From Cellulomonas marina (lineage in GTDB: Bacteria > Actinomycetota > Actinomycetes > Actinomycetales > Cellulomonadaceae): a stretch of DNA of 64,000 nucleotides. Of the stretch, positions 1 to 9,488 are shown one piece after another. The stretch lies in the NCBI RefSeq assembly GCF_900111925.1, contig NZ_FOKA01000006.1:124001-188000 (forward strand), written 5' to 3'. How positions within the stretch are numbered: the first letter of the stretch is position 1; each line of letters opens with the position of its first letter. Under the pieces are notes generated by a model. It was not told where the DNA came from. It did not search any database and saw only the letters and a list, made by a program, of their open reading frames with translations. Made by a program: the position numbers and the translations under genes.

Positions 1-261
1 TCGCGGCCGGCGCTGGCGACCCTGGCGCTGCTGTCGCTCCTGACGAACTGGAACGACTTCCTCTGGCCGGTGTACGTGCTCTTCAGCCCCGAGCTGCAGA
101 CGCTGCCCGCCGGCCTGTCGACGCTGCAGTCCGCCAACGCCGTGCGCTACGACCTGCTCATGGCGGGCGCGGTCATCGCCTCGGTGCCGGTGCTCATCCT
201 GTTCGTGTTCCTGCAGCGCTTCATCATCGAGGGCGTCTCGCGCTCGGGGCTCAAGGGATGA
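1..261 (+). CDS. Carbohydrate ABC transporter permease, MalG type (3' part only)
   Basis: Inner-membrane permease subunit of a sugar importer, cut by the left edge of the window, so only about 86 C-terminal residues are seen. The visible part has the usual end of the MalG/CUT1 family: a membrane segment followed by TNWNDFLWP, a short loop with LQTLPAGLS, then a last membrane helix (AVIASVPVLILFVFLQRFI) and a short basic tail IIEGVSRSGLKG. The stop codon overlaps the start of the GH43 gene by 4 bases (ATGA), so the two are translationally coupled. The importer probably takes up the oligosaccharides released by that enzyme. The partner permease, binding protein and substrate lie outside the window. 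The family is clear; the sugar is unknown. Confidence 0.9.
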   Translation, partial: SRPALATLALLSLLTNWNDFLWPVYVLFSPELQTLPAGLSTLQSANAVRYDLLMAGAVIASVPVLILFVFLQRFIIEGVSRSGLKG

Positions 262-1334
262 GGCGGACGACGAGGGCCCGGCCCCGCGCGGGCGCGCTCG
301 TCGCGCTGGCCGCGGCCGTGGCCCTCGTCGTCGGCGGGTGCAGCGACACCTCGTCGACGACGGGCGGCGGCGCGGCGGACACCGCGGGCGGCGGCGACGC
401 CGCGAGCGCGTCACCGAGCCCGTCGCCGAGCACGTTCACGGGAGCGGGCACCGGCCCGAACCCCGTCATCGCCGACGACTTCCCCGACCCCGACGTGCTC
501 GAGGTGGACGGGGTCTACTACGCCTACGGGACCAACGGGAACCTGCGCAACATCCGCGCCGCGCGGTCCACGGACCTCGTGGAGTGGGAGACGCTCCCGG
601 ACGTCCTGCCGTCGCTGCCGTCGTGGGTCATCCCCGGCAAGACGTGGGCGCCGGAGGTGACGGAGGTCGAGCCGGGCCGCTACGCGCTGTACTTCACGGC
701 GACGAACTTCCGGCCGTCGTTGCAGTGCGTCGGCGTCGCGGTGGCGTCGTCGCCGGAGGGGCCGTTCGACGTCGTCGGGGACGCGATGCTCGTCTGCCCG
801 CCCGACGAGGGCGGCGCGATCGACGCCAGCACGTTCCGCACCGCCGACGGCACGCTGCACCTGCTGTGGAAGAACGACGGCAACTGCTGCGGCCTCGACA
901 CCTGGCTGCAGACCGCGCCCCTGACGCCTGACGGGACCGCGCTGGCGGGCCCGGCCGTCAAGCTGCTGAAGCAGGACCAGGAGTGGGAGGGCGACCTCGT
1001 CGAGGCGCCCACGGTCGTCGAGCGCGACGGCCGCCTGGTGATGCTCTACTCGGCCAACTCCTACGGCGGCGACCAGTACGCCATCGGCTGGGCCTCGGCC
1101 CCCGCGCTCGAGGGCCCGTGGACGAAGGCCCCCGAGCCCCTGCTCACGACGGACGCGACGGACCGGGCCTACATCGGCCCCGGCGGCCAGGACGTCGTGG
1201 TCGGCCCGGACGGCGAGGACCTCCTCGTCTTCCACTCCTGGTACGACGACGTCTCCTACCGCGGCGTCAACGTCCTGCCGCTGGACTGGGAGGCGGGGGA
1301 GCCCGTCGTCCGGCTGGAGCCCGACGAGGGGTAG
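258..1334 (+). CDS. Secreted GH43-family glycosidase lipoprotein (arabinanase/xylosidase type)
   Basis: A 358-residue predicted lipoprotein: basic N-terminus, hydrophobic stretch and lipobox VVGGC with the lipidated Cys at about residue 28, then a Ser/Thr/Gly linker. The rest looks like a five-bladed GH43 domain. FPDPDVL carries the likely catalytic base Asp, IDASTFRT the pKa-modulating Asp, and LVEAPTVV the likely catalytic acid Glu. GH43 enzymes cleave alpha-L-arabinofuranosyl or beta-xylosyl linkages in hemicellulose and pectin side chains. Being tethered outside the membrane and coupled to a sugar permease, it probably trims oligosaccharides just before uptake. No carbohydrate-binding module is visible. 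Exact specificity cannot be read from the sequence. Confidence 0.85.
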   Translation: MRRTTRARPRAGALVALAAAVALVVGGCSDTSSTTGGGAADTAGGGDAASASPSPSPSTFTGAGTGPNPVIADDFPDPDVLEVDGVYYAYGTNGNLRNIRAARSTDLVEWETLPDVLPSLPSWVIPGKTWAPEVTEVEPGRYALYFTATNFRPSLQCVGVAVASSPEGPFDVVGDAMLVCPPDEGGAIDASTFRTADGTLHLLWKNDGNCCGLDTWLQTAPLTPDGTALAGPAVKLLKQDQEWEGDLVEAPTVVERDGRLVMLYSANSYGGDQYAIGWASAPALEGPWTKAPEPLLTTDATDRAYIGPGGQDVVVGPDGEDLLVFHSWYDDVSYRGVNVLPLDWEAGEPVVRLEPDEG

Positions 1335-1360
1335 CCGGTCCAGCCCGGTCGGCCACCGAT

Positions 1361-1389
1361 TTGGGCCCGGGCCCCGGCGCCTGTACCCT
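1361..1389 (+). promoter_or_regulatory. Promoter of tRNA-Arg
   Basis: TTGGGC at 1361-1366 and TACCCT at 1384-1389 are separated by 17 bases, a fair match to a housekeeping promoter. Transcription would start near 1396, about 17 bases before the mature tRNA 5' end. Confidence 0.5.
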
Positions 1390-1412
1390 CGTCTGCGGCC
1401 CTCCGGGGCCAC

Positions 1413-1485
1413 GCGCCCGTAGCTCAATGGATAGAGCATCTGACTACGGATCAGAAGGTTGGGGGTTCGAGTCCCTTCGGGCGCA
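1413..1485 (+). tRNA. tRNA-Arg (anticodon ACG)
   Basis: A 73-base cloverleaf. The acceptor stem GCGCCCG pairs with CGGGCGC and is followed by discriminator A. The D arm is GCTC...GAGC. The anticodon stem TCTGA/TCAGA encloses the loop CTACGGA, giving anticodon ACG. The T arm has the usual GGTTCGAGTCC. The ACG anticodon is normally edited to ICG and reads CGU, CGC and CGA. The 3' CCA is not encoded. A strong hairpin lies 16 bases downstream. Confidence 0.97.
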
Positions 1486-1501
1486 CTCGTTGAGACAGCG
1501 A

Positions 1502-1541
1502 CGCCGACAGCCCCGCACCGACAGGTGCGGGGCTGTCGGCG
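1502..1541 (+). terminator. Hairpin terminator after tRNA-Arg
   Basis: A perfect 18-bp stem (1502-1519 with 1524-1541) around a GACA loop, starting 16 bases after the tRNA. There is no long T run, as is common in high-GC actinobacteria. It may also serve the SARP gene that ends at 1593 on the other strand. Confidence 0.8.
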
Positions 1542-1592
1542 TTCCTGCGCCGTCGGGCTGGCCCACGAGGCACACGGACCGAGGCGTGACCG

Positions 1593-4544
1593 TCAGGTGG
1601 AGGTGGCGGCGGGGCGCAGGTGGACGTCGAGGGCCTCGTCGGCGCGGACGTCCAGGGCGCGGACCACGCTCAGCGCGCCGTCGCGGTCGAGGGTGCGGCC
1701 GTGGGCGGACCGCTCGGCGAAGAGGTCCTCCGGCAGGGCCGCCCGGACCGCCGCGACCGTGCGGGCGCTGTCGACGGGGTCCATCGCCTCCGGGTGGAAG
1801 CCCGCGCGCTCACCGGCGGCTGCCACGGCGCCGAGGAGGACCGCGCCCTGCTCGGCCTGGTCCAGTGCCGCCGCCGCGCCGGCCAGGGCGTGCAGGCCGA
1901 CCAGCCAGGAGGAGACGTCGCCGTCCTCGCCGAGCTCCTCCACCTGGAGGCGCAGGCGGACGGCGGCGACCTCGGGGCGGTCCAGGTCGAGGGCCACCTT
2001 CGCGCTGATCCACAGGGCCGAGGCCCGCGCCCAGCCGTGCGACGCCGCCGCGGCGACGCGGATCGCCTCGTCGAGGACGGCCATGGCCCCCTCGAGGTCA
2101 CCGGTGCCGCGCAGGAGCTGCCCGCGCAGCATGAGCACGTCGGCCAGCGCCCAGTCCGGGCCGTGCCGCCGCGCCAGGGTCTGGGCCCGGTCGCTAGCGG
2201 CCGCCGCGGCGGCCAGATCACCGGCATAGGCGTGCACGTAGGCCAGCGTGCCGAGCGTGAGGGCCGCGGTGGTCCAGTCCTCGGCGCGCTCCGCCCACGC
2301 CACCGCCTCGACGCCGTAGCGCGCGACCGCCTCGCCCTCACCGGCCAGGTACGCGAGCATCCCCGCCGACAGCAGGGCGCGCGCCCGGTCGGCGGCGTCG
2401 GCGGGCGTCGCGGTGGCCAGGTCCTCGTCGGGCGGGGTGGCGAGCGCGACCGTGCACCAGCGCAGGCCCTCGGCCACGTGCGCGCGGCGGTACCAGAACC
2501 ACCCCAGGTGCCCGACGAGGGCCCGCAGCGCACGGCCCTGCCCGGTGGTCCCGGCGTGCGCGAGGGCGGCGCGGACGTTCGGCGTCTCGCGCTCGACGCG
2601 CGCGAAGGCCGCGCCCGAGCCCGGGCCGCGGAGCCGGGGCCCGAGCTCGGCGGCGAGGCGGAGGCACCAGGCGAGGTGCGCGTCGCGGGCGGCCGCGAGC
2701 CGGTCCGGCGGCGTGTGCAGCACCGCGTGCTCCCGCACGGTGGCGAGCATGCGGTAGCGGTGGCCGTCCGGTGCGCGCAGCACGGCGAGCAGGCCGGCGT
2801 CGACGAGCTCGGCCAGCCCGGCCAGGACCGGGGCCGCGGCCGGCTCGTCGTCGGGCTCGTCGGCGTGCTCGCCGTCGGGCTCGTCGTCGTGCGGCGGGCC
2901 GGAGGGCGCGACGGCCGCCAGCGCGGCCAGGTCGAAGCCGCCGTCGAACACCGCGGCCCGCTCGTGCAGCCTCGCCGCTGCCGGCGACAACGACGAGACG
3001 CTCCAGTCGAGCGCCGCCTCCACCGACGCGCCCCGCGACCGCGCGGCGGACCGGGCACGCGACCCGCCGGGGGCGCTGCGCAGGAGCGCGAAGCGGTCGT
3101 CGAGCTGGGCGGCGACCTGCGCCGGGCTCAGCGTCCGGCAGTGCGCGGCGGCGAGCTCCAGCGCCAGCGGCAGGCCGTCGAGCTCCCGGCAGATCGTGGC
3201 CACTGCGGCAGCGTCCCGGTCCCCACCGGGCTCCCAGCCCGGTGCGGCGGCGCGGGCGCGCTCGACGAAGAGCTCCACGGCCTCCGTCGCCGGGTCCAGC
3301 GGGCCGAGGTCCAGCACGACCTCGCCGTCGACGTCGAGCATCCGCCGACTCGTGACCAGCACCCGTACACCCGGGCAGGCGGCCAGCACCGCGACGACGA
3401 GGTCGGCCAGCGGCTCGCGCAGGTGCTCGCCGTTGTCGAGCACGAGCAGGGTGGTCCGCCCCGCGAGCGCGCCGAGCAGCGCCGGCAGGCCGCCGGGCGT
3501 GAGCACCCCGAGGGCCGCGGCGAGCGCGTCGAGCAGCACGGCCTCGTCGTGCACCACGGCGAGGTCGACGAACCAGGGGCCGTCGGCGTCCGTGCGCGCG
3601 GCCGCGACGTGCAGGGCCAGGCGCGTCTTGCCCGTGCCGCCGATGCCCGTCACGGTGACGAGGCGGTGCTCGTCGAGCAGCGCGGCCAGGCGCGCGGCCT
3701 CGGCCCGCCGCCCGACGAAGCCCGTCAACGGCGCGGGCACCGCCCGCCGGGCCGTCGGCGCGGCGGGGCCGGGCCCGGGAGCCGCGGGCGCGAGCGCCGG
3801 GTCCTGCGCCAGGATCCGGCGCTCGGTCTCGCGCAGGGCGGGGGAGGGGTCGAGGCCGTGCTCGTCGCGCAGCACGGCGCGGGCGCGCGCGAGGGCCGCG
3901 AGGGCGTCGGCCTGCCGGTCGAGGAAGTAGAGCGCGTGCGCCAGCAGCCGCCAGCCGTCCTCCCGCTCCGGGGTCGCGCGGGTCAGCGCCTCGAGCTCGC
4001 CCAGCGCCCGGCCGGCGTTCCCGCCGCGGACGAGGGCCTCGAGCCGCAGCAGGTCGGCGGCGTCGCGCAGGCGCTCCAGCCGGTCCGCCTCCGCCGCGAC
4101 GGGGCCGCGCCGGGGGACGCCGTCGTAGGCGGGCCCGGTCCACAGCCGCGCCGCGGCCTCGAGCACGGCGGCCGCGCGGGCGTGCTCCCCGCGCCCGACG
4201 AGGCCCGACGCCTCGGCGACCGCCGCCTCGAAGGCGTCGGCGTCGAGCGTGACCGTCCCGGCCGGGACCCGGTAGCCGCTGCCCTCCCGCAGGATCACGC
4301 CTTGCCGCGCCGGGTCGAGCGCCCTGCGCAGCCGGGAGACGAACGCCTGCAGGCTGGTCAGCGCCGACGGCGGCGGGGCCTCGTCCCACAGCAGGTCGAC
4401 GAGACGGACGTCGGGCACCACCCGGCCGCGGGCGGCGAGCAGCACCGCGAGGGCGGCGGACTGCGTCGGGCCCCCGGTCTCGGCCCGGCGCCCGTCGACC
4501 AGCACGCGCACCGGTCCCAGCACCGACCCCGACAGCTGCACCAT
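1593..4544 (-). CDS. SARP/AfsR-type transcriptional regulator with NB-ARC and TPR regions
   Basis: Large (983-residue) regulator. Residues 1-100 form an OmpR-like winged-helix DNA-binding domain (LGPVRVLVDG, LVDLLWDEAPPPSALTSLQ). Residues about 105-255 form the all-helical bacterial transcriptional activation domain. An NB-ARC type ATPase follows, with the P-loop GIGGTGKT near residue 300, then a long helical repeat region of TPR character. SARPs activate genes by binding heptamer direct repeats spaced by one helical turn; the ATPase and repeats are thought to sense a signal. ATG 4544 is chosen because GGAGGT lies 5 bases upstream; an in-frame ATG at 4580 has no such site. A candidate SARP operator lies upstream of the neighbouring gene (7441-7469). 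An Asp/Glu-rich insert (DEPDGEHADEPDDE) lies between the ATPase and repeat parts. Confidence 0.9.
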   Translation of the reverse strand: MVQLSGSVLGPVRVLVDGRRAETGGPTQSAALAVLLAARGRVVPDVRLVDLLWDEAPPPSALTSLQAFVSRLRRALDPARQGVILREGSGYRVPAGTVTLDADAFEAAVAEASGLVGRGEHARAAAVLEAAARLWTGPAYDGVPRRGPVAAEADRLERLRDAADLLRLEALVRGGNAGRALGELEALTRATPEREDGWRLLAHALYFLDRQADALAALARARAVLRDEHGLDPSPALRETERRILAQDPALAPAAPGPGPAAPTARRAVPAPLTGFVGRRAEAARLAALLDEHRLVTVTGIGGTGKTRLALHVAAARTDADGPWFVDLAVVHDEAVLLDALAAALGVLTPGGLPALLGALAGRTTLLVLDNGEHLREPLADLVVAVLAACPGVRVLVTSRRMLDVDGEVVLDLGPLDPATEAVELFVERARAAAPGWEPGGDRDAAAVATICRELDGLPLALELAAAHCRTLSPAQVAAQLDDRFALLRSAPGGSRARSAARSRGASVEAALDWSVSSLSPAAARLHERAAVFDGGFDLAALAAVAPSGPPHDDEPDGEHADEPDDEPAAAPVLAGLAELVDAGLLAVLRAPDGHRYRMLATVREHAVLHTPPDRLAAARDAHLAWCLRLAAELGPRLRGPGSGAAFARVERETPNVRAALAHAGTTGQGRALRALVGHLGWFWYRRAHVAEGLRWCTVALATPPDEDLATATPADAADRARALLSAGMLAYLAGEGEAVARYGVEAVAWAERAEDWTTAALTLGTLAYVHAYAGDLAAAAAASDRAQTLARRHGPDWALADVLMLRGQLLRGTGDLEGAMAVLDEAIRVAAAASHGWARASALWISAKVALDLDRPEVAAVRLRLQVEELGEDGDVSSWLVGLHALAGAAAALDQAEQGAVLLGAVAAAGERAGFHPEAMDPVDSARTVAAVRAALPEDLFAERSAHGRTLDRDGALSVVRALDVRADEALDVHLRPAATST

Positions 4545-4618
4545 GGACGACCTCCGGGCCGGACTGTAGAGGTCGGGCACGGCCCGGGCACAGGGTTTCC
4601 TCGCGGTCTCGGACGCGC

Positions 4619-4653
4619 CGCACCCCGGCGGCCACGGGGGACGCCGGGGTGCG
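4619..4653 (-). terminator. Hairpin terminator after the repeat-protein gene
   Basis: A 12-bp stem (4619-4630 with 4642-4653) and an 11-base loop, about 40 bases past the stop of the minus-strand gene ending at 4693 and upstream of the SARP start. Confidence 0.55.
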
Positions 4654-4692
4654 GGGTGCTGCCGGGGGGTGCTGGGTCGGCTCCTGCCGGGC

Positions 4693-7373
4693 TCAGGAGA
4701 GGCCGGCCGTGCCCTTCCACAGCGCCAGGTTGCCCGACGAGAACGCGCCCGCCGTGCAGAACGACCCGCCGACCCAGGTGCCGGGCGACGACGAGTGGGC
4801 CAGGGCCGTCACCGACCGGATGCCGCAGCCGCCCTCGCCGATGCCGCTGCCCCAGGCGGCGTAGGTGCGCGCCGCCGGGTCGTAGAGCGCCACGCCGGCC
4901 GCCGACCGGCCGCCGATGGACAGGAAGTTCCCGCCGATGACCAGCTTGCCGCCCGCGGAGGCCAGGGCGTCGACCCGGTCGCTCGGGCTGCCCACCGTGC
5001 TCCAGGCGCCGGTGGTGCTGAACCGCACACCACCAGGTGCTTCGCGGCGAAGCCCGACGAGGTGCCCGGGCCCTGCGTCATGATGCCGGCGCGGTCGAAC
5101 TGACCGCCGACGTACAGGTCACCGCCGATGACCTTCAGCGTCCGGACGCCGCCGGGGCCGCCGGCCCAGGACACGCCCTCGAGCAGGTAGTACCCGTCGA
5201 GGACGTCGCTGCCGGTGACGTCCTTCGTGTCGAACATCGTCATGCCGTACAGGCCCTCGACGGCGGGCATGCCGCCGGCGTAGAAGCGGTGGAAGTGGCC
5301 GCCGATGACGAGGTACTGCCCGGCCACCGACGACAGGGCGCGCACGTCGTCGGAGTACTGCGGGTGGTTGCCCAGGGGCAGCCACTTCTTGGCCGTGAGG
5401 TCCCACGCGCCGACGCCGCCCAGGTGCTGCGTGCCGGAGTTCACGAACTCCCCGCCGGCGTACAGCTTGCCGTTGAGGACGTGCAGCGCGTAGACCTCCC
5501 CGTCCAGCCCCGCGCCGAGCGCGGACCACGACGTGCCGTTCCACCGCGCGATGTTCCGCACGGCCACACCGCCGGCCTTCGAGAACTCGCCGGCGACGTA
5601 CAGGTCGGTGCCGACCTTGACCATCGCGTGCACCTCGGCGTCACCGATGCTCGTCGTGACCCCGCCGGCCATGGTGTCCCACGACGAGCCGGTCCACCGC
5701 GCGATGGAGCGCGCCGGCTTCTGCCCGACCTGGTTGAAGATGCCCGCGACGTAGGCGCCGCTGCCGTCGGGGACGATGGCGTGGACGTCGCCGTTGCCGT
5801 AGGCCGTGGTGCTCACGCCCTGGCCGAACGTCTGCCAGGCCGTGCCGGTCCAGATGCCCGCGCGGTTCATCCGCAGGGTGCCCGCGGTGACGAAGTCGCC
5901 GAGCACGACGACCCCGCTGTCCTTGGGCGCCATGGCGACCACGACGTCGTCGAGGCCGCCGCCCGGCGTGGACCAGGTGGTCCCGCTGCGCACGGCCCAG
6001 TTCGACCGCTTCACACCGTCGATCTCGGTGAACGTGCCCCCGATGTAGAGCTTGCCGCCCGAGAAGGCGACGGACTGCACCGTGGCGTACTTGTCGCCGT
6101 AGAACGTCACCTTGCCGACGGAGGAGAACGTGGTCCCGGCGAGCTTGGCGAGGTTCATCGTGGTGACGCCGTTGGCGCGGGTGAACGAGCCGCCGACGTA
6201 GAGGGCGCGTGTGGCGGGGTCGAGCGCGAGCGACTCGACGACGCCCTTGTAGCCGTCCTCGGTGTGGATGCCCTTGCCGTAGGCGGTCCAGGTGCCCGTG
6301 GCGGTGTCGACCGAGGCGAGCGACATCGTCGTGCGGGTGCCCGCCTTGTCGAAGTTCCCGCCGACGTACAGCTTGGTGCCGTCCAGCAGCAGGGCGTTGA
6401 CCGCCCCGGGGTCGCCGACCCCGCAGCTCGCGCAGCGGTACAGGCCGGCGCCGACGGCGCTCCAGGTCTTCGCCGTCAGGTCGTAGGCCGCGAGGCTGCG
6501 CGCCGAGACCGTGCCGGCCTTGGTGAAGGTGCCGCCGACGTAGAGCTTCTTGCCGTTGGTGGCCAGGGCGCGCACGGCCTCGTCGTAGTCGGCCGCGGGG
6601 TTGGTGACACCGCCGGCCACGGCGCTCCAGGCCGAGCCGTTCCAACGGGCCAGGTCGTTGGCCGCGACGCTGCCGGCCCGCTCGAAGTCGCCGCCGACGT
6701 AGACGTCGGTCCCGTTGACGGCGATCGTCATCACCTCGCCGTCGATGCCGGTGCCCAATCGCTGCCAGGCCTTCCCGTCCCAGCGCGCGACGTGCTGGTA
6801 GGTGCCCTCGGCGGTGGAGGCGAGGTCCGTCACGGTGCCGCCGACGTAGATGTTCGTGCCGCTGACCGTGACGGCCGTCAGGCCCATGCCGGCGGTGGCG
6901 GCGCCGAAGGTCGTCGACCAGCTCGTGTCGCCCGCCACGGCCAGGGCGGCCGACGACGCGTCGGCCGCGGCGTCCTCGGCGACGAAGCGCGGGCTGCCGT
7001 CCGGCGCCGTCGTCATCGTCCAGCCGCTGACGTCGACGGGTCCGTCCGGGGCGCCCTCGCGCAGGGTGCCGTCGGCCTCGAGCAGCTCGGTCACCGACCG
7101 CAGGCCGTGCGGCAGGTCGGTCGCGGCCGGCGCCGCCGTGCGGGACGCCTCGTCGGGGGCCGCGGTGCCCGCCGCCCCGTCGGCGGCCGGCGTGGTGGCC
7201 GACGCCTCGTCGAGGGCCGTGGTGGCCGAGGCGGTCGACGCCCCCGCGGGCGCGAGCGCCAGCGCCCCTGCCAGGGCGAGCGTCAGGAGCCCGGGCACCG
7301 CCCGGCCCCCGGCACGGGCACGTGCACGGACCTCCCCTCGTCGTCCGGTCGTCTGCTGCCTGACCCCTGCCAT
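4693..7373 (-). pseudogene. Secreted beta-propeller-like repeat protein, frameshifted near its 3' end
   Basis: Would encode a secreted protein of about 890 residues. It has an N-terminal export signal (long basic region, then GLLTLALAGALALAPAGAS), an Ala/Thr-rich linker, then at least 14 repeats of about 45-55 residues. Each repeat has a YVGGxFxxAG strand followed by ARWNGSAWSAVG-like residues, a pattern of Kelch/delta-60-type propeller blades; no catalytic motif is recognisable. ATG 7373 follows GGAGG with a 7-base gap. The frame is lost at about 5025-5030: after AAKHLVV there are two extra bases (a doubled TG), and the reading continues in another frame as RFSTTGAWSTVG to the stop at 4693, with two further intact repeats. 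Either a recent mutation or an assembly error. Role unknown; possibly a surface adhesion or binding protein under the adjacent SARP. Confidence 0.75.
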
Positions 7374-7682
7374 GGCCGTCCTCCGTGCTCCGGTCCCGCC
7401 TCGCGCGGGACGTCTCGAGCAGGACGGTGCCGGGCTGCGCTTGCAGGCCGCTTGCAGGCCGCCTGCGGGGGGAGTGCACGGCCCGCCGTGAACGTCCCGT
7501 AAAGTCTGTGTTCCCGGGCGGTAAACCGTGCGGGACCCGGAGGGCGCGGAGCCAACGGCACCCCCGGGCCCGACGTAGCCTCCCGTGGTCCGCCCGACGA
7601 GCCGGCTCACCGATCTGTGCCGGTACCGCTGCGGACACCCGGACGGCGACACGACCGTCGCCGCCTCTCCCCGGAGGAACAC
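7374..7682. other. Divergent intergenic region between repeat-protein and peptide-importer genes
   Basis: About 309 bases with no convincing gene. It holds the leaders of two divergent genes and an 11-bp-periodic repeat array (7441-7469, annotated separately). TAGCCT at 7576-7581 is a possible -10 for the plus-strand importer, without a clear -35. Confidence 0.6.
7441..7469. promoter_or_regulatory. Candidate SARP-type operator (three heptamers, 11-bp period)
   Basis: TTGCAGG occurs at 7441-7447 and again at 7452-7458, and the related CTGCGGG at 7463-7469. Each copy is separated by 4 bases, so the copies are exactly 11 bp apart and on one face of the helix. This is the known layout of SARP binding sites. 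On the minus strand the array lies 68-96 bases upstream of ATG 7373, and a CACCGT -10-like hexamer (7429-7424) follows it by 11 bases. A SARP gene sits just beyond the repeat-protein gene. Confidence 0.5.
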
Positions 7683-9323
7683 ATGAAGATCAGGCGTCAC
7701 GCGCCCCTGACGGCCCTCGCGCTCGCGACCGCCCTCGCCCTGTCCGCGTGCTCGGGCGGCTCCGACGCCGAGGAGACCGGCGACGGCGGGGCCACCGGCG
7801 GCGGCGAGAGCGGCGGCGTCGTCACCGTCAGCAACGGCGAGCCCCAGAACCCGCTCATCCCCACGATGACGAACGAGACCAACGGCTCCGTCGCGGTCCA
7901 GAACGTCTTCGCGGGCCTCGTGTACTACGACGCCGAGGGCGGCGTGCACAACGAGGTCGCCGAGTCGATCGAGTCCGAGGACAACCAGACCTGGACGATC
8001 ACGATCGAGGACGGCTGGACGTTCTCGGACGGCACGCCCGTCACCGCGGACAGCTTCGCCCGCGCGTGGGACTACGGCGCCGCGCTCGACAACGCGCAGA
8101 ACCTGTCCTATTTCTTCGAGCCGATCCAGGGCTTCTCCTACGACGAGAACACCTCGCTCATCGAGGCCGGCGGCCTCGTCGTCGAGGACGAGCGCACGCT
8201 CGTCGTCAAGCTCAACCAGCCGGAGTCGGACTTCCCGATCCGCCTGGGCTACGCGGCCTTCTTCCCGCTGCCCGAGTCGTTCTACGACGACCCCGAGGCG
8301 TTCGGCGAGGCGCCGGTCGGCAACGGCCCGTACGTCCTGGACTCGTGGGAGCACGACGCGCAGATCACGCTGTCGCCCAACCCCGACTACGCCGGTGAGC
8401 GCGTCGCGCAGAACGGCGGCGTGGAGCTCATCGCGTACACGGACGAGGACTCGGCCTACAACGACCTGCTCGCGGGCGAGCTCGACATCATCAAGAACGT
8501 CCCGTCGTCGGCCTTCGCCACGTTCGAGGACGACCTCGAGGGTCGCGCGGTCAACCAGCCCGCGGCCGTCATCCAGACGATGACCGTGCCGGAGTGGCTG
8601 CCCGAGTTCCAGGGCGAGGCCGGCCTCCTGCGCCGCCAGGCCATCTCCCACGCGATCGACCGCGAGGAGGTCACCGAGACCATCTTCAGCGGCTCGCGCA
8701 CCCCGGCGACCGACTTCACCTCCCCGGTCATCGACGGCTGGACCGACGAGATCCCCGGCAACGAGGTCCTCGCGTTCGACGCCGACACGGCCGTGGACCT
8801 GTGGGCCCAGGCCGAGGCCATCGAGCCCGTCGGCGCCGACTACACCCTGCAGATCGCCTCGAACGCGGACTCCGACCACCAGACCTGGGTCGACGCCGTG
8901 TGCAACAACGTGCGCGCCGTGCTGGACATCGGCTGCGAGTTCTACCCCTACCCGACGTTCGACGAGTTCCTCGACGCGCGTGACGGCGGCACGGTCCCCG
9001 GCCTGTTCCGGGCCGGCTGGCAGGCCGACTACCCCGCGATGAGCAACTTCCTCGGCCCGATCTACGGCACGGGCGCGGGCTCCAACGACGGCCAGTGGTC
9101 GAACCCGGACTTCGACGCGAAGCTCGCCGAGGCGAACGGCGCCGCGGACGCGGAGCAGGCCGTGGAGCTGTACAAGGAGGCCGAGACGATCCTCTTCGAG
9201 AACCTCCCCGGCATCCCGCTGTGGTACTCGAACGCGACCGGCGGCTGGGCCGACACGGTCGACGACGTGGAGTTCGGCTGGGACTCCGACCCCATCCTCT
9301 ACGGGGTGACCAAGGCCGCGTGA
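7683..9323 (+). CDS. Peptide ABC transporter substrate-binding lipoprotein (OppA/DppA family)
   Basis: A 546-residue extracellular solute-binding protein of family 5. It has a lipoprotein signal with lipobox LSAC (Cys 23), an acidic/Gly linker, then the two-lobed binding domain. Family-typical pieces are VFAGLVYYDAEGGV, ESEDNQTWTITIEDGWTFSDGTPVTADSFARAWDY split across the first lobe, and FRAGWQADYPAMSNFL in the second. It binds oligopeptides or similar ligands outside the membrane and hands them to the permeases encoded downstream. ATG 7683 has GGAGG 5 bases upstream. The acidic composition is usual for secreted binding proteins of this group. Ligand identity cannot be read from sequence; some homologues bind oligosaccharides. 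Confidence 0.93.
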   Translation: MKIRRHAPLTALALATALALSACSGGSDAEETGDGGATGGGESGGVVTVSNGEPQNPLIPTMTNETNGSVAVQNVFAGLVYYDAEGGVHNEVAESIESEDNQTWTITIEDGWTFSDGTPVTADSFARAWDYGAALDNAQNLSYFFEPIQGFSYDENTSLIEAGGLVVEDERTLVVKLNQPESDFPIRLGYAAFFPLPESFYDDPEAFGEAPVGNGPYVLDSWEHDAQITLSPNPDYAGERVAQNGGVELIAYTDEDSAYNDLLAGELDIIKNVPSSAFATFEDDLEGRAVNQPAAVIQTMTVPEWLPEFQGEAGLLRRQAISHAIDREEVTETIFSGSRTPATDFTSPVIDGWTDEIPGNEVLAFDADTAVDLWAQAEAIEPVGADYTLQIASNADSDHQTWVDAVCNNVRAVLDIGCEFYPYPTFDEFLDARDGGTVPGLFRAGWQADYPAMSNFLGPIYGTGAGSNDGQWSNPDFDAKLAEANGAADAEQAVELYKEAETILFENLPGIPLWYSNATGGWADTVDDVEFGWDSDPILYGVTKAA

Positions 9324-9386
9324 GGTCCCTCCCCGCCGGGACGGCGCCCACGGGCGCACCCCGGCGGGGCGACCTGCGCACCAGCA

Positions 9387-9418
9387 CGGGCGGGGCGTGC
9401 CACGGCACGCCCCGCCCG
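9387..9418 (+). terminator. Intercistronic hairpin between binding-protein and permease genes
   Basis: A perfect 14-bp GC stem (9387-9400 with 9405-9418) with a CACG loop, in the 165-base gap after the binding-protein gene. Another inverted repeat (about 9331-9370) precedes it. Such hairpins usually weaken read-through and protect the upstream message, giving more binding protein than permease. Confidence 0.7.
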
Positions 9419-9488
9419 CCGTGCGCCGCGGTGAGACGACACCCGCCCGGGCCCCGCGGCCACGGGCGGACGACGGAAGTGGATCGTC

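Noticed and set aside
1620..4940. Long plus-strand open frame opposite the SARP gene
   Set aside because: Low-complexity Arg/Gly/Ala translation without domains; mirror of the SARP coding strand.
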